DNA from: Azospirillum thiophilum
GTDB lineage: Bacteria; Pseudomonadota; Alphaproteobacteria; Azospirillales; Azospirillaceae
Assembly (NCBI RefSeq): GCF_001305595.1
Contig: NZ_CP012404.1
Location: 62,001 to 126,000, forward strand
Direction of reading: 5' to 3'
Length of the DNA: 64,000 nt
Every line of letters starts with the position of its first letter. The first letter of the stretch is position 1. Shown one piece after another: positions 8,613 through 16,418 of this stretch. The notes beneath the pieces were generated by a model that did not search any database, had not been told where the DNA came from, and saw only the letters and a program-made list of their open reading frames with translations. Position numbers and translations under genes: made by a program.

Positions 8613-9467
8613 AACCTGACACAGCTCCGCAGCCTGATCGCCGTCGCCGAAGCCGGCAGCGTCACCGCCGCCGCCGAGGCGGTCGGCGTCACCCAATCCG
8701 GCATGAGCCAGGCGCTTGCGGCGCTGGAGGAGTCGCTTGGCGTCAAGCTGCTGGTGCGGCGGCGGCACGGCGTCGAGCTGACGGCCTTCGGCGACCGGGC
8801 GCTGGTCCATGCGCGGGCCGCCGTCGCGCATCTGGACGCGATCCGGCGGGAGGCGGCGGACGCGATGGGCGAGGAAAGCGGCGCGATCCGCATCGCCGCC
8901 TTTCCCAGCGTGTTCGCGACGGTCCTGCCGCCCCTCCTGCGCCGCTTCCGCTCCCGCCACCCCGGCATCGAGGTGGTGGCGCTGGAAACCGACGACCGGG
9001 AGGTCATGGCCTGGCTGGAGGCCGGGACCGTCGATCTCGGCGTGGTTCTGAACCCGCCCGCCGACGGCGATGCGATCCTGATCGGCCAGGACGCCTGGGT
9101 CGGCGTGCTGCCGGCGGGCCATCCCCTCGCCGGACGCCGCACGCTCTCGCTTGCGGCGCTTGCCGCCGAACCCTTCGTGCTTGCGACGGGCGGCTGTCAT
9201 GTCCATGCGCGCACGCTCGCCGAGGCCGCCGGCCTGTCCTTGCCGGACATACGGGTGGAGGTCCGCGACTGGGCCAGCGCCATCGCCCTGGTGCGGGAGG
9301 GCGCCGGGGTCGGCATCGTGCCGGAATCGACGCTGCCGGAAAAGCGGAGGGGCCTTGGCATCGTCACGCTCGATCCGCCGCTCGTCCGGCGCTTCGGGCT
9401 GAAATCGTCGCCCGCCCGCGCGACGACCCGTGCCTCCAGCCTGCTGATCGACCTCGCAAGGGGATGA
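8610..9467 (+). CDS. LysR-family transcriptional regulator
   Basis: 285 aa from ATG 8610. N-terminal winged HTH: LTQLRSLIAVAEAGSVTAAAEAVGVTQSGMSQALAALEE. The rest is a periplasmic-binding-like effector domain (residues about 90-280). The longer upstream extension of the frame reads through the GST promoter and is rejected. Expected to control the divergent glutathione S-transferase gene. Effector unknown. Confidence 0.9.
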   Translation: MNLTQLRSLIAVAEAGSVTAAAEAVGVTQSGMSQALAALEESLGVKLLVRRRHGVELTAFGDRALVHARAAVAHLDAIRREAADAMGEESGAIRIAAFPSVFATVLPPLLRRFRSRHPGIEVVALETDDREVMAWLEAGTVDLGVVLNPPADGDAILIGQDAWVGVLPAGHPLAGRRTLSLAALAAEPFVLATGGCHVHARTLAEAAGLSLPDIRVEVRDWASAIALVREGAGVGIVPESTLPEKRRGLGIVTLDPPLVRRFGLKSSPARATTRASSLLIDLARG

Positions 9468-9496
9468 ACCGGCTCACGCCGAACCCGCTGCCGGGC

Positions 9497-9540
9497 TTGA
9501 CGTTGTCCATATCCGGACCACATGATCCGACTATGGACAA
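9497..9540 (+). promoter_or_regulatory. Promoter and operator of the RES-Xre operon
   Basis: Inverted repeat with perfect 9-bp outer arms TTGTCCATA (9503-9511) and TATGGACAA (9532-9540), extending to 15-bp arms with two mismatches around an 8-bp centre. A possible -35 TTGACG (9497-9502) and -10-like CATGAT (9521-9526) flank and overlap the dyad. This is the layout for antitoxin autorepression. Confidence 0.65.
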
Positions 9541-9554
9541 GAGGAGGTTCCGCC

Positions 9555-10106
9555 ATGCCCGCTCCCCTGCGCGCCCGTGGCCGCCGCATCGCCGGCCCGG
9601 CTTCCGGCCCGACCGCCGCGGAACCGTCCCTCCTGCTGCCCGACCGCTTCGCCCCGGCAAGGCGGCGGCATCTCGGCGCGCCGGGGCTGCGGACCTTCCT
9701 GGCCATCGCCGACCGCTGGGGCTGGACGGAGGCCGAGCGCCTGCTGGTGCTGGGCTCGCCCGGCCGCTCGACCTATTTCGGCTGGATCGCCAAGGCGCGC
9801 GACGGCCAGGATCTGACCTTGCCGGTCGACGTGCTGTTGCGCATCTCCGCCGTGCTCGGCATCCACAAGGCGCTGATGATCCTGTTCGGCTCGGAGCCGG
9901 CGGCCCTGGACTGGCTGACCGGCCCGCATGACGGGCCGTCCTTCGGCGGCCAGCCGCCGATGGCGCTGGTCGTCAACGGCACGATGGACGGTCCCATGCT
10001 GGTGCGCCGCTACCTCGACGCCGCGCGGGGGGGCGTCTTCGGCCCGCCTGGTCCGATGGACGAGGCGAGCCCTCCCTACGGCGACGACGACATCGTGATC
10101 CTGTGA
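9555..10106 (+). CDS. MbcA/ParS/Xre-family antitoxin
   Basis: 183 aa from ATG 9555, preceded by a strong GAGGAGG ribosome site; the upstream ATG at 9522 lies inside the operator and is rejected. Central Xre-like helices (about residues 45-105) contain RTFLAIADRWGWTEAERLLVLG and the C-terminal DUF2384 domain has PMALVVNGTMDGPMLVRRYLDAARGG. Family role is to bind and block the active site of the RES toxin and to repress the operon through the upstream dyad. Stop overlaps the toxin GTG start (GTGA), so the two are translationally coupled. Confidence 0.88.
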   Translation: MPAPLRARGRRIAGPASGPTAAEPSLLLPDRFAPARRRHLGAPGLRTFLAIADRWGWTEAERLLVLGSPGRSTYFGWIAKARDGQDLTLPVDVLLRISAVLGIHKALMILFGSEPAALDWLTGPHDGPSFGGQPPMALVVNGTMDGPMLVRRYLDAARGGVFGPPGPMDEASPPYGDDDIVIL

Positions 10107-10780
10107 GCCCCGTGACCACCACCATCGCCATTCCGCAGCCGACGCACCGCCTGATCCCGTCGCGTTTCCCGCCGATCCCGGCCTTCGACGGCGTGACGCG
10201 GCCGGAGGATCTGGAGGCCGTCATGGAGCTGGAGGGCTGGACCAACGACCGGCTGGTCCGCGAGCGCGTCGCCCGGCTTCCCCGCGACCAGTGGGTCTAC
10301 GGCGTGCCGAACGCCTCGGTGGTGATGGCCGCCTTCCTGCACGCCGCCCCCGCCGGCGGGCGCTTCAACAGCGGCGAGCTCGGCGCCTGGTACGGAGCGT
10401 GGGCGCTAAAGACCGCCATCGCCGAGGTCGCCCATCACCTTCGCCGCGAGGCCGTGTACCGCCGGCTCCCCGAGATGCGGCTGACCTACCGCCTCTACAA
10501 CGCGCGTCTCGACGGCGGTTTCCTCGACCTCCGCGGCCAGGGCGCGGCGCGGCCCGACCTCTATGCGATGGGCGACTACCGCGCCTCCCAGTCCTTCGGC
10601 GAGGAGGTGCGCCGGGCGGGGCAGGCCGCCGGCATCGCCTATGACAGCCTGCGCCACCGCGGCGGCGTCAACGCCGTCGCCTACCGGCCGCGCCTGATCC
10701 TGGAGGTGACCCAGGCCGATCACTACGAGATCACCGCACCGGTCGCGGGTGCCGTGGTCGCGCGGCGCAAGGCTCTTTGA
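10103..10780 (+). CDS. RES-domain toxin (NAD+-degrading)
   Basis: 225 aa from GTG 10103 within the antitoxin's last codons. RES-domain hallmark: GRFNSGELGAWYGAWALKTA followed by IAEVAHHLRRE, with conserved Arg, Tyr and Glu; a later RHRGGVNAVAYRP segment carries the conserved Ser/Arg-rich region of the fold. RES toxins (MbcT, ParT type) break down NAD+ by phosphorolysis or modify target enzymes. Acts in the cytoplasm when the labile antitoxin is lost. Probably a stability or stress module of this replicon. Confidence 0.88.
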   Translation: MSPVTTTIAIPQPTHRLIPSRFPPIPAFDGVTRPEDLEAVMELEGWTNDRLVRERVARLPRDQWVYGVPNASVVMAAFLHAAPAGGRFNSGELGAWYGAWALKTAIAEVAHHLRREAVYRRLPEMRLTYRLYNARLDGGFLDLRGQGAARPDLYAMGDYRASQSFGEEVRRAGQAAGIAYDSLRHRGGVNAVAYRPRLILEVTQADHYEITAPVAGAVVARRKAL

Positions 10781-10861
10781 GGTCTGCTTTGCACCAAGAG
10801 CCGACGAAGCCGGCATTGCGATGGGAACCACACCGCATGCGGAGCCTTCCGCCGGCTGCCG

Positions 10862-11230
10862 CTATGTGGCCGCGTGCTCTTCGATGCAATCGACGCGTTC
10901 CGGATAAAACGCCAAATATTCGCGGATGGCGGCCACGGCGGGATAGGGAGTCTCGTAGGTCCAGACAGCATTGATCGCGATGCGATCACCCACACGCAGG
11001 CTGTAGTAAGTGGCATCGCCCTTGTAAGGGCAATGCGTCGTGTGCGCCGTGCGCTCGAAGGCCGTCATGTCGGCATCCGCGCGGGGAATATAGTGGACCG
11101 CGGGCAACTTCGCCTCCGCCAGCGTCAGGGCGCTTGCGGTTTCGGCGACGACCCGCCCGGCGAAGACGACACGGATCCGATTCGGGTTGGGGATGATCGT
11201 GATGGGATGCCCGGGGCCGGGGATTTTCAC
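10862..11230 (-). CDS. DUF427 domain-containing protein
   Basis: 122 aa, full length for DUF427 (PF04248). Typical residues: RIRVVFAGRVVAETASALTL, then HYIPRADADMTAFERTAHTT, then HCPYKGDATYYSLRVGD and WTYETPYPAV near the end. A small beta-barrel cytosolic protein of unknown function. Monocistronic, divergent from the exonuclease gene. Confidence 0.88.
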   Translation of the reverse strand: MKIPGPGHPITIIPNPNRIRVVFAGRVVAETASALTLAEAKLPAVHYIPRADADMTAFERTAHTTHCPYKGDATYYSLRVGDRIAINAVWTYETPYPAVAAIREYLAFYPERVDCIEEHAAT

Positions 11231-11348
11231 GGCGATGCTCCTTGCTCACCAGCGGTCGCGTCGGTCATGGCGCTACCGCCATGCTACTCTGGGCGGGGTG
11301 ACGGAGCCTTGTCCTTGTGTCATATCCGTGCCACAGGCGGCTCCACCG

Positions 11349-11999
11349 ATGAAAGATTGGATCTCAATGAACATGCAGCCATGGGAAGGCCGTGACCGGC
11401 TGGTCGCGATCGACATCGAGACGACCGGACGGCGCCTGCCGAGCCTCCAGGACATCCGTAAGGCGCCCAAGGGCCTGCGTCAGCCCGGCATCATCATCGA
11501 GCTCGGGTGTCTTGAGATCATCCGTGAGGGCGAGACCTGGAGGAAGGCGCGCACCTGGGAGTCCCGTGTCAACCCCGACGCCCCTCTCCATCCCGACGCC
11601 ATCAAGGTGCATGGCATCAAGCCCGCCGACCTGAAGGCGGCGCCCCGCTTTCCCGAGGTGGCCGATGCGCTTCTCGCCTTCCTGGGCGAGGATCTTCTGG
11701 TCGCGCATGCCTATGAGAACGAGATGGACTTCCTGAACTACGAGTTCGCGCGCTGCGGACGCGCCGCATGGGGGGCCGACACCTTCTCGGCCGGCCGGTT
11801 CATCTGCACCAAGGAGATGTCGCACGCGGCCTTCCCCGGCGCTTCCGGCTCGCTCGATGCGCTGTGCGATCGGCTGTGGCTCGACCGGAGTGATCGCTTC
11901 GCCCACCATGGCGCGCTGCTCGACGCCGACCTGACGGCCGACGCCTTCGTCAAAATGGCGTTGGGAGATACCGGCCCGCGCGACGCCGTGTATGAGTGA
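11349..11999 (+). CDS. DnaQ-like 3'-5' exonuclease
   Basis: 216 aa from ATG 11349 (ATG 11367 and 11373 also possible; the frame further upstream overlaps the DUF427 promoter). DEDD-family motifs: ExoI VAIDIETTG, ExoII region AHAYENEMDFLNYEF, and ExoIII-like HHGALLDADLTADAF with the His and Asp of the DEDDh subgroup. Similar to the proofreading subunit epsilon, but a stand-alone accessory copy. Acts on DNA or RNA 3' ends. An insert after motif I (LPSLQDIRKAPKGLRQPG) is larger than in DnaQ. Confidence 0.82.
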   Translation: MKDWISMNMQPWEGRDRLVAIDIETTGRRLPSLQDIRKAPKGLRQPGIIIELGCLEIIREGETWRKARTWESRVNPDAPLHPDAIKVHGIKPADLKAAPRFPEVADALLAFLGEDLLVAHAYENEMDFLNYEFARCGRAAWGADTFSAGRFICTKEMSHAAFPGASGSLDALCDRLWLDRSDRFAHHGALLDADLTADAFVKMALGDTGPRDAVYE

Positions 12000-12029
12000 G
12001 GCACGGCGCCGGGCATTCGGATATCCTGC

Positions 12030-12057
12030 GGCTTTTGATGGGTCACCATCAAAAGCC
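12030..12057. terminator. Hairpin between convergent genes
   Basis: Perfect 12-bp stem GGCTTTTGATGG/CCATCAAAAGCC with a 4-nt loop, just after the exonuclease stop and facing the LysR remnant. Likely bidirectional terminator, although U-tracts lie within the stem rather than after it. Confidence 0.6.
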
Positions 12058-12094
12058 CTGGCCGACGGATATCCCGACTGTCAGCTGCGCTTGA

Positions 12095-12718
12095 TCAGCA
12101 ACCCGCAATCTTCATGAGGTCGATGAAGGCTCTCACCGAAGCGGGCATGTGCGTCCGCTCCGAATAGTAGAGATGGAAGCCTGGGAAGACCTTGCACCAC
12201 GGGTCGAGCACCCGCAGAAGCTTTCCGTTCTCGATGGACGGTAGCACCAAATCTTCGATCAGGTAGGCCAACCCAAGCCCCTCGCATGCGGCTGCCAGCA
12301 ACAGATCCGTGTCATTGACGGTAAGCACGTTCCCGACATCGACGTCGATCACAGCATCGGCGTCGGAAAACCGCCATGGATACAGAGCTCCCGTATTCTT
12401 CCATTTGTAGGTAAGGCACATGTGGTCCTTCAGGTCGGCCGGGACTTCAGGCCGCCGCCGGTCGGCGAAATATGCGGGGGCGCCGACAACCGCCATTCGA
12501 AGATCGGGAGTGATGCGAACCGCGACCATATCGCGACTGATCTGGCCGCCGATGCGGACACCGGCATCGAAGCCCTGCGCAACCACATCCGTGATGTCGT
12601 TGTCGATCACGAGATCCAGGCGGACCTCCGGATAGGCGGATCGGAACCGCGCCAGTCGATTCGCGCTATTCGCTCGCCGACCTTCCTGCCGCGTTCGACC
12701 ATCTGGACCGGGGACCAT
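12095..12718 (-). pseudogene. LysR regulator fragment lacking its DNA-binding domain
   Basis: From about residue 22 the frame encodes a LysR effector domain (RLARFRSAYPEVRLDL, VVAQGFDAGVRIGG, then LLLAAACEGLGLAYLIEDLV and a normal C-terminus LMKIAGC). The N-terminal winged HTH of about 90 residues is missing. The first 20 residues (MVPGPDGRTRQEGRRANSAN) do not match the family, and no HTH is found in any frame out to 12976. Best read as a decayed gene. Confidence 0.78.
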
Positions 12719-12976
12719 TCGGTAAAATCGTCATCGACGTCACGTCATAGGACAGGCTGCGGTCCGGCTTGCCGCATGGAGTCCGATGCCCATCCGCCCG
12801 TTGGAAAGGCAGAAGGCAAGAGGCGGGATTTCCACCGCGATGGCTGCTTTCGGTCAGATCGGATCGCGTAAAGATCCCGGACGGGACGGCGTCGGCCGCC
12901 TTTGCACAAAAATTCCCAAAAGGGAAATAATTCCCATAAACTCCCCCGCAAGCCCTCTCACTTGCGGAGCCCCGCC

Positions 12977-13657
12977 ATGCCGATCGACGCCAGCACCCTC
13001 AAAGACGACCGCCTCCCCAGCTGGGCGGAGGAGCCGCCGGTTCCGGCCGCTGGCTCGCTGGTCCCCGGCTCGCAGTTCCATGAGGAACAATGGATCATGG
13101 CCGCCGGCATGCTGGCGCGCGGGAATTCCTTCCTCCAGGTCGCCCGCGCCATGGGATGCAGCCGCACCACCCTGTGGCGGGCCTATTACGGCTCGAAGGA
13201 TTTCCGCGTCCGCGTGTGGTGGGAGCGCGAGGCGCTGAACCGCGAGGCCGAGCTGCGCCTGTCCTCGCTGCGTGCCCTGGTGGCCGAGCAGATCGAGCGG
13301 CTGGTCGCGGCCGGCGATCCGGCGACGGTGCGCTGGCTGGCCGAGCGGCTCGGCCTGTTCGCCGGCCTCGACGCCGTCGCCGGTCCCGGCCTGCGACCGT
13401 CCCGGCAGCCCGAACCCGCCCCAGCCGCCGGGGCCGCCCGGGCCGCCGTACCCGAACTCGACGACGACGGCCCCGGCCTGCTGCGCGAGCGCACGCCGCC
13501 CCATCCCGCCATCGTCGCCGCCATCCTTGCCCGGCCGGAAGCGGACGGCCCGAAGGGCGTCTATCCCTGGACCCTCACCCCGGAGGATGCGTTTCCCAAC
13601 CTCGCGCCCGGCCCGGTGAGCCGTCGCGGCTCGGGCGCCTTCTCCCGGCGCCTGTAG
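12977..13657 (+). CDS. Hypothetical protein with a transposase/terminase-like HTH
   Basis: 226 aa from ATG 12977 (GGAG upstream; the frame stays open to 12902). A helix-turn-helix segment is visible at about residues 43-70: MAAGMLARGNSFLQVARAMG followed by CSRTTLWRAYYGSKDF. An amphipathic helical stretch follows (EALNREAELRLSSLRALVAE). The C-terminal half is Pro/Ala-rich. The HTH resembles those of small terminase subunits or resolvase-type proteins, but no catalytic domain is present. Function unknown; DNA binding inferred. Confidence 0.6.
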   Translation: MPIDASTLKDDRLPSWAEEPPVPAAGSLVPGSQFHEEQWIMAAGMLARGNSFLQVARAMGCSRTTLWRAYYGSKDFRVRVWWEREALNREAELRLSSLRALVAEQIERLVAAGDPATVRWLAERLGLFAGLDAVAGPGLRPSRQPEPAPAAGAARAAVPELDDDGPGLLRERTPPHPAIVAAILARPEADGPKGVYPWTLTPEDAFPNLAPGPVSRRGSGAFSRRL

Positions 13658-13976
13658 GCGGGCGACGAGCGAGCGGGCAGGGCAGAGGGAGGGCAGAGGC
13701 AGGGCAGGCGGCGGGATGGAACACCGGGCCGGGGACTGTTTCACGCCGTTCCAGCCGCCGATCCAGCCGCCGGTCCGCGAGCCGCCTTGCATTCCGGGCG
13801 CGATGGCGACACCTTGTTCGGGCATGCGAACGGTCGACGGGCCGCCCGGACGGGCGCCTGCCCCCAGCCGTTCCGCTGCTGACCAGTCACCCGCGCCGTC
13901 CTGCCATGGTGGCCGCCGCCCTGCCGGCCCACCGGACGGCCAAGCCAACAGAGGACGGCCCCCCGGCCGGAACCAT
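13658..13976. other. Non-coding gap with a G-rich tract before pyruvate kinase
   Basis: 319 bp. At 13674-13714 the plus strand is a run of GGG/AGGG blocks that could form a G-quadruplex. The pyruvate-kinase frame stays open through it, but this part has no homology to the enzyme. No clear promoter boxes seen. Confidence 0.4.
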
Positions 13977-15401
13977 ATGCGCCGTCATCGCCGCGCCAAG
14001 ATCGTCGCCACCGTCGGACCGGCCAGCAACACTCCCGAGATGCTGAAGACCCTGTTCCTGGCCGGTGTCGACACCTTCCGGCTGAACTTCAGCCACGGCA
14101 CCCACGACGACCACGCCAAGGTCCACCGCGCCATCCGCGAGCTGGAGGCCGAGGTCGGCCGTCCCATCGGCATCCTGCAGGATCTCCAGGGGCCGAAGAT
14201 CCGCGTCGGCACCATCCGCGACGGCAAGATCCAGGTCGCCACCGGCGAGGCGATCCGCTTCGTCCTGACCGGCACCGAGGGCGACAAGCGCTCCATCCCG
14301 CTGCCGCATCCGGAAATCTTCGCCGCCATCCTGCCGGGCCATCATCTGCTGATCGACGACGGCCGGGTGCGCGTCGAGGTCGTCGAGCTGGGCGACGACT
14401 GGATGGAGGCGAAGGTCGTCGTCGGCGGCACCATCTCCAACCGCAAGGGCGTCAACCTGCCGGGCACCGTGCTCGACCTGTCGCCGCTGACGGCCAAGGA
14501 CCGCGCCGACCTCGCCTTCGGGCTGGAGCTGGGCGTCGACTGGGTCGCCATGTCCTTCGTGCAGAAGCCGGGCGACATCATCGAGGGCCGCGGCCTGATC
14601 GGCGACCGCGCCGGCATCATGGCGAAGATCGAGAAGCCGCAGGCGCTCGACCGCATCGACGACATCATCCGCCTGTCCGACGCGGTGATGGTGGCGCGCG
14701 GCGATCTCGGCGTCGAAATCCCGCACGAGGACGTGCCCGGCCGCCAGAAGGAGCTGGTGCGGGCCTGCCGGCTGGCGGTGAAGCCGGTGATCGTCGCCAC
14801 CCAGATGCTCGATTCGATGGTCTCCGCCCCGACCCCGACGCGGGCCGAGGCGTCGGACGTCGCGACCGCCATCTATGACGGCGCCGACGCGGTGATGCTG
14901 TCGGCCGAATCCGCCTCCGGCCAATATCCGGTGGAAGCGGTGACGATGATGGACCGCATCATCCGCTCGACCGAGCAGCACAAGCTCTATCACTCGCTGG
15001 TCCAGGCGACCCAGCCGGGCGAGGAGCAGAGCCCGCCGCACGCGGTGGCCGCCGCCGCCGCCGACCTGGCCCAGACCATCCATTCCTCGGCCATCGTCGC
15101 CTTCACCTCCAGCGGCACCACCGCGGCGCGCATCGCCCGCAAGCGGCCGGAGGTGCCGATCCTGGCGATCACCCCCGACACCGCGGTTTCGCGCCGGCTC
15201 TGCCTGCTGTGGGGCGCCCACAGCATTCTGTCCGACGACATCCGCACCTACGAGGAGATGGTCGACCGCGCCATCGCCACCGCCCGCGCCGAGGGGTTCG
15301 CCGGGGCGACCGGCACCATGGTCGTCGTCGCCGGCATCCCCTTCGCCCAGGCCGGCACCACCAACAACCTGCGCGTCATCCAGATGGACGCCAAGCCCTG
15401 A
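13977..15401 (+). CDS. pyk: Pyruvate kinase
   Basis: 474 aa from ATG 13977, the family's usual length. Catalyses phosphoenolpyruvate + ADP to pyruvate + ATP in the cytosol. Motifs: RRAKIVATVGPASNTPEMLK at the N-terminus, RLNFSHGTHDDH with the PEP/Mg-site Arg-Asn-Ser-His, LQDLQGPKIRVG, IMAKIEKPQAL containing the catalytic Lys, VMVARGDLGVEIP, TQMLDSM and SAESASGQYP, then a C-terminal allosteric domain (FTSSGTTAARIARKRPEVPI). All catalytic residues are present. Possible housekeeping gene on a secondary replicon; whether it is the only copy cannot be told here. Confidence 0.96.
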   Translation: MRRHRRAKIVATVGPASNTPEMLKTLFLAGVDTFRLNFSHGTHDDHAKVHRAIRELEAEVGRPIGILQDLQGPKIRVGTIRDGKIQVATGEAIRFVLTGTEGDKRSIPLPHPEIFAAILPGHHLLIDDGRVRVEVVELGDDWMEAKVVVGGTISNRKGVNLPGTVLDLSPLTAKDRADLAFGLELGVDWVAMSFVQKPGDIIEGRGLIGDRAGIMAKIEKPQALDRIDDIIRLSDAVMVARGDLGVEIPHEDVPGRQKELVRACRLAVKPVIVATQMLDSMVSAPTPTRAEASDVATAIYDGADAVMLSAESASGQYPVEAVTMMDRIIRSTEQHKLYHSLVQATQPGEEQSPPHAVAAAAADLAQTIHSSAIVAFTSSGTTAARIARKRPEVPILAITPDTAVSRRLCLLWGAHSILSDDIRTYEEMVDRAIATARAEGFAGATGTMVVVAGIPFAQAGTTNNLRVIQMDAKP

Positions 15402-15402
15402 C

Positions 15403-15448
15403 GGCTAGAGTTTCGTGCGTTTGATATGAAACGCACGAAACTCTAGCC
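15403..15448. terminator. Perfect 20-bp palindrome after pyk
   Basis: Arms at 15403-15422 and 15429-15448 are exact inverse complements (GGCTAGAGTTTCGTGCGTTT) around a 6-nt loop GATATG, two bases after the pyk stop. No T-tract follows on either strand. It may work as a terminator between the convergent pyk and lrp genes, or be one copy of a dispersed palindromic element. Confidence 0.65.
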
Positions 15449-15544
15449 TTATGTCTGGCGATCGGATTCACGCTTCAAATCGATGCCGATTTTACGCGAT
15501 CCGATCTAGGACGGAGCGGCGGCCCGGCTGCCGCTCCATCCTGC

Positions 15545-15970
15545 CTATCGTTCCATCTTGGTCGACAGCACGATCGACGACATCGTCCGCTCCACCCCCG
15601 GCAGGCGGCCGATGGCGTCGAGCGCCGCATCCATCGCGTCATGCGTCTCGGTTCCGACGGTGGCGCACAGGTCGTACTGGCCGCTGATGCTGTGCAGGCG
15701 GATCACCTCCGGCATCCTGCGCAGCGCATGGACGGCGCGGTCGGCCAGCTTGGCGTTGACGCTGATCATCACCAGCGCCGACACGCCGCGCCGCGGCGCC
15801 GGATCGCCCAGCCTCACCGTATAGCCGGCGATCACCCCCAGCCGCTCCAGCCGGGCGATGCGGTCCTGCACGGTGGAGCGCGACAGCCCCAGCGCCCGCC
15901 CGAGCGCCGCCGTGCTGGTGCGCGCATTCACCGTCAGCAGATCGATCAGGCGCCGGTCGAGGTCGTCCAT
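15545..15970 (-). CDS. Lrp/AsnC-family transcriptional regulator
   Basis: 141 aa, of usual length. N-terminal HTH: LDRRLIDLLTVNARTSTAAL followed by GRALGLSRSTVQDRIARLER. C-terminal RAM ligand-binding domain with ALRRMPEVIRLHSISGQYDL and a terminal TMSSIVLSTKMER. Amino-acid responsive regulators of this type form octamers. Convergent with pyk; no obvious adjacent target, since the next gene to the right reads away after a 448-bp gap. Confidence 0.92.
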   Translation of the reverse strand: MDDLDRRLIDLLTVNARTSTAALGRALGLSRSTVQDRIARLERLGVIAGYTVRLGDPAPRRGVSALVMISVNAKLADRAVHALRRMPEVIRLHSISGQYDLCATVGTETHDAMDAALDAIGRLPGVERTMSSIVLSTKMER

Positions 15971-16418
15971 GGGGGTCCGTGATGCAAGGCAAGGGGGCCC
16001 GGCAAGGCCCCGGTCCCGCTGTGATAGCCGCCGCCCCCGGCCGCGGACAAGGGGTCTGGGGGATTTTCACCCGATGCTTACCCGTCCGCCCCCGCCATGA
16101 TAGGAAGGAGCGGCCCGTTCCCGATCACGGAGACCGTCGCTTGTCCCGACCGCAGCGATGCACCGACACCGGCCGATCCGATAGCGGCTCCCGCCGCCGG
16201 CAGGCAGGCGGATGGACCGGTGAACAGGGCGCCGGATCCTGTTCCACCATGTTCCAGACGCTCCCGTCCCCGACCGCACCGGACGGCCGCACCCTTCACC
16301 GGCCGGCGCGGGCCGGGGCGGTTCAGCGCTTGAGAAGTGTGGCGTACCTGCCTAGGCTCCCGGCAACGGATCGTCGGGAGGGCCGGTTGCGCCGGCTCCG
16401 GATGACGCGAGAGGACGG
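15971..16418. other. 448-bp intergenic region between lrp and the DUF2491 gene
   Basis: Holds both divergent promoters. The only pattern seen is a direct repeat TGTTCCA-CCA-TGTTCCA at about 16243-16259, the same heptamer that is iterated in the 150-bp array at 62.5 kb. No gene is supported. Confidence 0.4.
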
